NCBI GenBank assembly: GCA_020343555.1
Contig: CP070800.1
Location: 200,310-210,275, forward strand
From: Dehalococcoidales bacterium
Lineage (GTDB): Bacteria; Chloroflexota; Dehalococcoidia; Dehalococcoidales; UBA2162
Length of the DNA stretch: 9,966 bases
Direction of reading: 5' to 3'
Shown: positions 6,461 through 9,966 of the stretch, piece after piece
Layout of the letters: each line of letters starts with the position of its first letter
Position numbering within the stretch: position 1 is the first letter of the stretch
The notes under the pieces: generated by a model
The model's database searches: none
What the model saw: only the letters and a program-made list of their open reading frames with translations
What the model was told of the DNA's origin: nothing
Program-made: the position numbers and the translations under genes

Positions 6461-7189
6461 TTAAAACGGCGGTATCGGCGGCGGCTGTGTCTTATGCCTG
6501 CTTCCTACCATCATTGACTGTATTCTCTGTTTAACCGCTGTATCGGTCTCACCGGTAAGCAGGAAGGAATCGAGTTGCCCGTACGTGAAACCGAGATCAT
6601 CTTCATCGGTCTGCCCTTCCCATAAGCCGGCTGAAGGCGGTTTATCGATAATTTCCCGCGGCACTTCCAGATATTCGGCCAGGTCCCTGACCTGCGTTTT
6701 TACCAGGTTTCCCAGTGGAAGTATATCGACTCCACTGTCACCATACTTAGTTGAATAACCTACTGCCAGTTCGCTGCGGTTGCCGGAACCAACCACCAGG
6801 TACCTGAGTTGATTGGCAAAATGATACCAGGTCACCATCCTTAACCTGGCCTTCAGATTAGCCGTGGCAAGTCGCCCGGCGGCTTCATCAACGGGATTAT
6901 CAGGTAATGAACTCGTCAACGCATCGAAAGCAGTATCGAGTACTACTTTCTGTGTACGGATACTGAATTTTTCAGCGACCGCCAGCGCATGTTCCTCATC
7001 TTGCGGGATACTGTAACAGGGTATTAGAACTCCAAGTACATTTTCCCCCAGGGCGTGCTTCGATAAAACCGCCACCACCGAGGAATCGATACCTCCACTC
7101 ATGCCGAATACAGCACCGCGACATCCGGCTTCTTTTACTTTATCCGCGATCCATGAACTCAACTTATCGGCGAGGATTTCGATCTCCAT
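6461..7189 (-). CDS. nadE: Ammonia-dependent NAD(+) synthase
   Basis: A 242-residue single-domain NadE that converts deamido-NAD, ATP and ammonia to NAD in the last step of NAD synthesis. There is no N-terminal glutaminase (nitrilase) domain, so it belongs to the short, NH3-using class. Evidence: PP-loop SGGIDSS (31-37) of the N-type ATP pyrophosphatases, GSGNRSEL (134-141), TKYGDSGVDI (147-156) and the signature KPPSAGLWEGQTDE (183-196), with a C-terminal HKTQPPPIP segment that closes the site in this family. The start ATG at 7189 has GGAG eight bases upstream. The gene is first of the leftward series; 142 bases lie between its stop and the helicase start, and the helicase has its own promoter. 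The first 60 bases upstream form a compact divergent promoter region shared with the amidohydrolase gene. Confidence 0.96.
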   Translation of the reverse strand: MEIEILADKLSSWIADKVKEAGCRGAVFGMSGGIDSSVVAVLSKHALGENVLGVLIPCYSIPQDEEHALAVAEKFSIRTQKVVLDTAFDALTSSLPDNPVDEAAGRLATANLKARLRMVTWYHFANQLRYLVVGSGNRSELAVGYSTKYGDSGVDILPLGNLVKTQVRDLAEYLEVPREIIDKPPSAGLWEGQTDEDDLGFTYGQLDSFLLTGETDTAVKQRIQSMMVGSRHKTQPPPIPPF

Positions 7190-7203
7190 TCAATACACTC
7201 CAT

Positions 7204-7233
7204 TTGTCCGACGGGATTTTTCAGTAGTATACT
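7204..7233 (+). promoter_or_regulatory. Amidohydrolase promoter (TTGTCC / 18 / TATACT)
   Basis: The plus strand shows TTGTCC (7204-7209), an 18-base spacer and TATACT (7228-7233). The predicted start is near 7240. The -10 lies in GTAGTATACTAC (7224-7235), a perfect 12-base palindrome that also supplies the nadE -10 on the other strand. Confidence 0.55.
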
Positions 7234-7255
7234 ACCCTACAGTCAGCATGGTCAA
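7226..7255 (-). promoter_or_regulatory. nadE promoter (TTGACC / 18 / TATACT)
   Basis: The minus strand shows TTGACC (7255-7250), an 18-base spacer and TATACT (7231-7226). The predicted start near 7219 leaves about 30 bases of leader, which contains the GGAG ribosome site. The -10 overlaps the plus-strand -10 of the amidohydrolase gene within a palindrome, so the two promoters should compete. Confidence 0.55.
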
Positions 7256-7265
7256 AGGTGAAAGA

Positions 7266-8816
7266 GTGACGAAAGCCGATCTCGTATTGAAAAACGGGAA
7301 TATAATAACCCTTGATCCTGGTAAACCTCTCGTCTCAATAATCGGTATTAAGGCTGACAGGATACTTTTCACGGGATATGATGAAGACCTGGAATCAATC
7401 ACAGGTCCGGATACGAAAGTGATCGACTGCGAAGGCAAAACGATTATTCCCGGCTTCAACGACGCCCACTGTCATATATTTTCCTTTCTACGCAAACTGA
7501 TAAGTGTCGACCTTTCGGAAAGGTCGGTACGGTCGATAGACGACATCAAAGCAGCGATCAAACGTAAAGCTGATAATACGCCCGAGGGAGAGTGGATATC
7601 AGGTACCGACTATAACGATTTCTACCTCGCTGAAAAACGCCATCCGAATCGAAGGGAACTCGATGAAGTCGCTCCGCACCATCCCGTAGTCCTGTCCCAT
7701 CGCTCTCTCCACGCCTGCGTTCTGAACAGCATGGCACTCTCACTCGCCGGCATCACTCGCGAGACCGAGGAACCGCCGGGAGGACACATCGACCGCGAAC
7801 TCGATACCGGAGAACCAGGCGGCCTGCTGATTGATATACTCGGCTTTATCAGGGAAGAGGTGATGCCGTCGATCTCGGAAATTGAACTGGAAAAGGGGAT
7901 TAAACGGGTCAGCGATCATTACCTGTCCAACGGAATTACCTCACTCCAGGACGCCACCGTGGTCAATGATTATGCTCGGTGGCAGAAGTTCCGACGGTTC
8001 AAGGAAAGGAATATATTGAAATCACGACTTTACTACATGCCGGGAGTTGATCACCTGCATGAATTCGTTGATGCTGGAGTCTCATTCTGTTCCGGTGATT
8101 CACTCCTTAAAATCGGCCAGGTGAAGATTACTCCATCTGAAACTAGGGAACACGGTATTCATCCTCCCCAGCCTGAATTGAATAAAATGGTGCTGGATAT
8201 CCACCGGGCGGGATTTCGGGCAGCCATTCACGCAACTAGATCTGAAACGGTGGAAGCAGCCGTAAATGCCATAGAGTATTCGCTTGGACAACTACCACAG
8301 GACGATCATCGACACAGGATAGAACACTGCTCGGAGTGTCCGCCGCATCTTCTCGACCGGATCAGGAATCTCGATATCCTGGTTGCCACTCAGCCTCCGT
8401 TCCTTTACTACAGTGGCGAACGGTACCTGGCTATGGTGCCCCCCGACCGCCAGCCCTCGCTTTACCGTATAAAGTCGATGATCGAAGCGGGAATATCGGT
8501 CGCCGGAAGCTCGGATTCACCGATAGTCGACGATAATCCACTGGTAGGAATATTCGCCGCGGTAAACAGGCTGGCTAATTCCGGGCAGGAAGTCCTGCCG
8601 GAAGAAAGAATCTCCGTCGAACGGGCGCTGAAAATGTATACCCTAAACGCAGCCTACGTGTCGTTTGAAGAGGAAGAAAAAGGGACGATAAGCGAAGGTA
8701 AGTTAGCCGACCTGGTCCTTCTCAGTGATAATCCCACCACCGTCCCACCGGAACAGCTCAAAGATATCACGGTTGAGATGACTGTTGTTGGAGGAGAGGT
8801 GGTCTGGGAAAGATAA
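7266..8816 (+). CDS. Amidohydrolase family 3 (YtcJ-like) metal-dependent hydrolase
   Basis: A 516-residue metallo-hydrolase of the amidohydrolase superfamily; the substrate cannot be told from sequence. An N-terminal beta-sandwich strand set (ADLVLKNGNIITLD) leads to PGFNDAHCH with the HxH metal pair at 68/70. It is followed by GQVKI (Lys 287), IHA (His 322), HRIEHC (His 354) and GSSDSPIVDDNPLVGI (Asp 417), in family order, and a C-terminal KGTISEGKLADLVLLS segment returning to the sandwich domain. The usual HAIGD after the barrel-strand histidine is replaced by HATRSE. The start is uncertain. GTG at 7266 has AGGTGA four bases upstream and gives the normal family N terminus. ATG at 7248 (six codons longer) has no SD. 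A frame extending back to 7101 would overlap nadE and precede the promoter, so it is rejected. No signal peptide, so probably cytoplasmic. Confidence 0.92.
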   Translation: MTKADLVLKNGNIITLDPGKPLVSIIGIKADRILFTGYDEDLESITGPDTKVIDCEGKTIIPGFNDAHCHIFSFLRKLISVDLSERSVRSIDDIKAAIKRKADNTPEGEWISGTDYNDFYLAEKRHPNRRELDEVAPHHPVVLSHRSLHACVLNSMALSLAGITRETEEPPGGHIDRELDTGEPGGLLIDILGFIREEVMPSISEIELEKGIKRVSDHYLSNGITSLQDATVVNDYARWQKFRRFKERNILKSRLYYMPGVDHLHEFVDAGVSFCSGDSLLKIGQVKITPSETREHGIHPPQPELNKMVLDIHRAGFRAAIHATRSETVEAAVNAIEYSLGQLPQDDHRHRIEHCSECPPHLLDRIRNLDILVATQPPFLYYSGERYLAMVPPDRQPSLYRIKSMIEAGISVAGSSDSPIVDDNPLVGIFAAVNRLANSGQEVLPEERISVERALKMYTLNAAYVSFEEEEKGTISEGKLADLVLLSDNPTTVPPEQLKDITVEMTVVGGEVVWER

Positions 8817-9107
8817 ATACTTACTTGTTTAATCCTGTTTACGTAAAATCTTACCTTATCTTGATATATCTAAGATCTAACGATAGACTATAAACACTCA
8901 TCCCATAAAGATGTGAATGAGTTGGAGTGCCCACATTGCTAAGCTGGGTAGTCTAATTTAAGTTATCATCGGTGTCGTATTAAATAGTAATGAAATGTTA
9001 GCTAGTTTCTATATACATTAATGAAGAAGGGAGAGATTTCTCCCCCCTTCATTTCCCGTTCCTTGAATAATCCTCATCTTTTATTGTTGTTATTGAGTAC
9101 CAACCAT
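8817..9107. other. Convergent intergenic region, no gene seen
   Basis: AT-rich gap of about 290 bases between the amidohydrolase stop and the stop of the repeat protein. It holds a weak inverted repeat ACTCAT (8896-8901)/ATGAGT (8917-8922) with CAT/ATG pairing inside, two CTAANNN units at 8870-8883, and the hairpin listed separately at 9022-9051. No coding frame of credible length or composition and no tRNA-like fold. Confidence 0.6.
9022..9051. terminator. Probable hairpin terminator between convergent genes
   Basis: GGGAGA (9029-9034) pairs with TCTCCC (9039-9044) around the loop GATT. Beyond a bulge of three C residues, GAA (9026-9028) pairs with TTC (9048-9050). A shifted pairing of GAAGGG with CCCTTC is also possible. 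It sits between two convergent genes, as a shared terminator would, but the T tracts after it are short on both strands, so the call is tentative. Confidence 0.45.
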
Positions 9108-9671
9108 TTATTCCGTCGGCATCGGGACATATGGAGTTCCGTCTGGATTTAGCGGAATGCCATCAATCAGAAAGTACTCCCGCCCATCAGGCCCGACCAG
9201 GATACCAGATTGAGAGACTGTTGCCGGTGCAGCAATAGCAGTACTATCTGCAGGAACTACCGAAGTATCAACTGGCATTGGGACGTATATACTTCCATCC
9301 GGGTTTAACGCAATACCATCAGTCAGAATGTACTTCAGCCCATCAGGTCCGACCAGGATACTGGATTGGGAGACTATTGCCGGTTCAACTGGCATTGGGA
9401 CGTATACACTTCCATCCGGGTTTAGCGGAATACCATCGGTCAGAATGTACTCCCGCCCATCAGGTCCGACCAGCAAATCAGATTGGGAGACTGTTAATGG
9501 TTCAACGATTGCTGTACTATCTGCCGGAACTACCGAAGTATCAATCGATGCTGTATTGAGAGTTACTCTCCCGAGTACCGTGCCGACTGCCAGAGCGACT
9601 ATTACCACGGCAATGACCCACATCAGGTTGACCTCTCTCCTCACTGTTTTTGTTGCTAGAACTCTTGCCAT
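9108..9671 (-). CDS. Membrane-anchored tandem-repeat protein of unknown function
   Basis: A 187-residue protein. A basic N terminus (residues 1-16) is followed by one hydrophobic segment (about 17-34), predicting a signal anchor with the rest outside the cytoplasm. No lipobox or clear signal-peptidase site is seen. The exposed part consists of a 17-residue module A (DTSVVPADSTAI..., 44-60 and 135-151) and a 35-residue module B (VSQS, then LVGPDG, YILTDGI, LNPDGS and YVPMP) at 61-95, 100-134 and 152-186. The order is A-B-(EPAI)-B-A-B, so the middle A is reduced to four residues. Gly-Pro-Asp/Asn-Pro-Asp turns suggest short beta hairpins. The ATG at 9671 has a perfect AGGAGG (9682-9687) ten bases upstream, supporting a real gene. 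There are no cysteines and no catalytic motif. I recognise no family. Confidence 0.8.
   Translation of the reverse strand: MARVLATKTVRREVNLMWVIAVVIVALAVGTVLGRVTLNTASIDTSVVPADSTAIVEPLTVSQSDLLVGPDGREYILTDGIPLNPDGSVYVPMPVEPAIVSQSSILVGPDGLKYILTDGIALNPDGSIYVPMPVDTSVVPADSTAIAAPATVSQSGILVGPDGREYFLIDGIPLNPDGTPYVPMPTE
9114..9542 (-). repeat. Coding tandem repeats, (A-B) units of about 156 bases
   Basis: B copies lie at 9387-9491, 9270-9374 and 9114-9218, and A copies at 9492-9542 and 9219-9269. The first two B copies differ at about 11 of 105 positions by eye, so the copies are alike at DNA level as well as protein level, which points to recent duplication or gene conversion. The 12 bases between the first two B copies look like the 3' end of a third A, which implies an ancestral (A-B)x3 array that lost 39 bases in frame. 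Confidence 0.8.
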
Positions 9672-9752
9672 TTTCTTTTTACCTCCTGTTTGTTTTTCCC
9701 TTTTTTTGTTCGACCTGATACCAGACTAACAGATTAGATTTTCTATTCAACA

Positions 9753-9790
9753 AGCACGCTAGTAGCACGATGTCAGCACAGAGTCAGCAC
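9753..9790. promoter_or_regulatory. Four AGCAC direct repeats at exact 11-base period
   Basis: AGCAC begins at 9753, 9764, 9775 and 9786. The two right-hand units extend to TCAGCACA, and together the four 11-mers fit NNAGCACRNNR. Direct repeats one helical turn apart are typical of binding sites for PhoB/OmpR-family response regulators, whose monomers bind head to tail. The last unit ends 23 bases before the -35 of the plus-strand promoter, a reasonable place for an activator. The protein that binds is not in this window. Confidence 0.6.
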
Positions 9791-9813
9791 AATACTGGAT
9801 TTACGGAGAACTC

Positions 9814-9842
9814 TTGCATATCAAATCACTTTGGTATATAGT
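9814..9842 (+). promoter_or_regulatory. Promoter of the right-edge gene (TTGCAT / 17 / TATAGT)
   Basis: TTGCAT (9814-9819), a 17-base spacer and TATAGT (9837-9842) resemble a sigma70-type promoter. The predicted start near 9849 gives a leader of about 60 bases. Confidence 0.55.
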
Positions 9843-9862
9843 TGGGGCACGTTTCTTCTATT

Positions 9863-9908
9863 ACTCTTTAAGGCGGAACTTAACGAGTTAGCTGGGAGGA
9901 ACCAAGCT
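9863..9908 (+). promoter_or_regulatory. Two stem-loops in the leader, the second exposing the SD in its loop
   Basis: ACTCTTTAAG (9863-9872) pairs with CTTAACGAGT (9879-9888), with one mismatch and a GCGGAA loop. Immediately after, AGCTGG (9890-9895) pairs with CCA-A-GCT (9902-9908, one bulged A), leaving GAGGAA of the ribosome site in the loop. The leader could tune translation; this is inference from pairing only. Confidence 0.4.
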
Positions 9909-9909
9909 G

Positions 9910-9966
9910 ATGACGAGACGGACAAGGGCGTTAACAGTCTTCGGTGAAGATCTGGACTATCTACTC
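9910..9966 (+). CDS. Start of an unidentified gene, cut by the window edge
   Basis: ATG at 9910 opens a frame that runs to the last base (19 codons, starting MTRRTRALTVFGEDLDYLL). GGGAGG (9894-9899) lies ten bases upstream and a promoter with structured leader precedes it, so a real gene start is likely. The fragment is too short to identify a family; the basic start MTRRTR is followed by an acidic GEDLD segment. Its divergent partner is the repeat protein gene. Confidence 0.6.
   Translation, partial: MTRRTRALTVFGEDLDYLL

Larger units (their letters stand above)
9672..9909. promoter_or_regulatory. Divergent control region between repeat protein and the gene at the right edge
   Basis: A 238-base gap between divergent start codons. 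It contains the AGGAGG of the minus-strand gene (9682-9687), four AGCAC units (9753-9790), a plus-strand promoter (9814-9842) and a structured leader (9863-9908), each listed separately. No strong promoter for the minus-strand gene was found by eye. Confidence 0.6.

Noticed and set aside
7101..7265. Longer N terminus for the amidohydrolase starting at 7101, inside nadE
   Set aside because: It would overlap the nadE start by about 90 bases on the opposite strand, adds about 55 residues unlike the family, and precedes the predicted transcription start near 7240.
9278..9729. Plus-strand frames of 93 and 133 codons opposite the repeat protein
   Set aside because: Their repeats are the shadow of the A-B repeats on the minus strand, and the minus-strand gene has the perfect AGGAGG and a sensible signal anchor.
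9753..9790. AGCAC repeats as a CRISPR array or plasmid-type origin
   Set aside because: The units are only 11 bases with no spacers, and no Rep gene, DnaA boxes or cas gene are near; a regulator site fits better.

Overview
The window looks like a stretch of a bacterial chromosome with mid-range GC genes and AT-richer gaps. The housekeeping genes (MutL, UvrD/PcrA helicase, NAD synthase) and several palindromic intergenic repeats of a kind I associate with Dehalococcoidia (Chloroflexota) and some other anaerobes suggest that sort of organism. This assignment is inference; no rRNA or other phylogenetic marker is present.

Left end, plus strand (1-1540): the end of a mobB-like gene (molybdopterin guanine dinucleotide biosynthesis) is broken in frame by a TAA at 128-130, with recognisable MobB sequence on both sides. 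It is followed by a 324-residue protein of unknown function that has the look of an alpha/alpha-toroid (prenyltransferase/terpene-cyclase-like) fold.

Middle, minus strand (1581-7189): three genes read leftward in the order nadE, uvrD/pcrA, mutL. mutL and the helicase are separated by about 800 bases without a gene. That gap holds a near-consensus mutL promoter with a palindrome between its -35 and -10 elements, a run of four CTAANNN units at exact 7-base period, and four different palindromic elements. MutL carries the intrinsic endonuclease motif, so this mismatch repair system fits the MutH-independent type, and a UvrD-family helicase nearby is a sensible functional partner. The helicase gene has an extended -10 element so close to its ATG that a leaderless or near-leaderless transcript is likely.

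Right, plus strand (7204-8816): an amidohydrolase-3 (YtcJ-like) gene is divergent from nadE. The two genes appear to be served by face-to-face promoters whose -10 elements overlap inside one 12-base perfect palindrome.

Right end (8817-9966): a gap with a probable hairpin terminator, then a minus-strand gene for a small membrane-anchored protein built of tandem repeats. A divergent 238-base regulatory region follows, with four AGCAC units at exactly 11-base spacing, a good sigma70-type promoter and two leader stem-loops. The window ends in the first 19 codons of a plus-strand gene. The most unusual material is at this end (repeat protein plus 11-base iterons), together with the broken mobB. 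I see no CRISPR array, phage, transposase, tRNA or rRNA.
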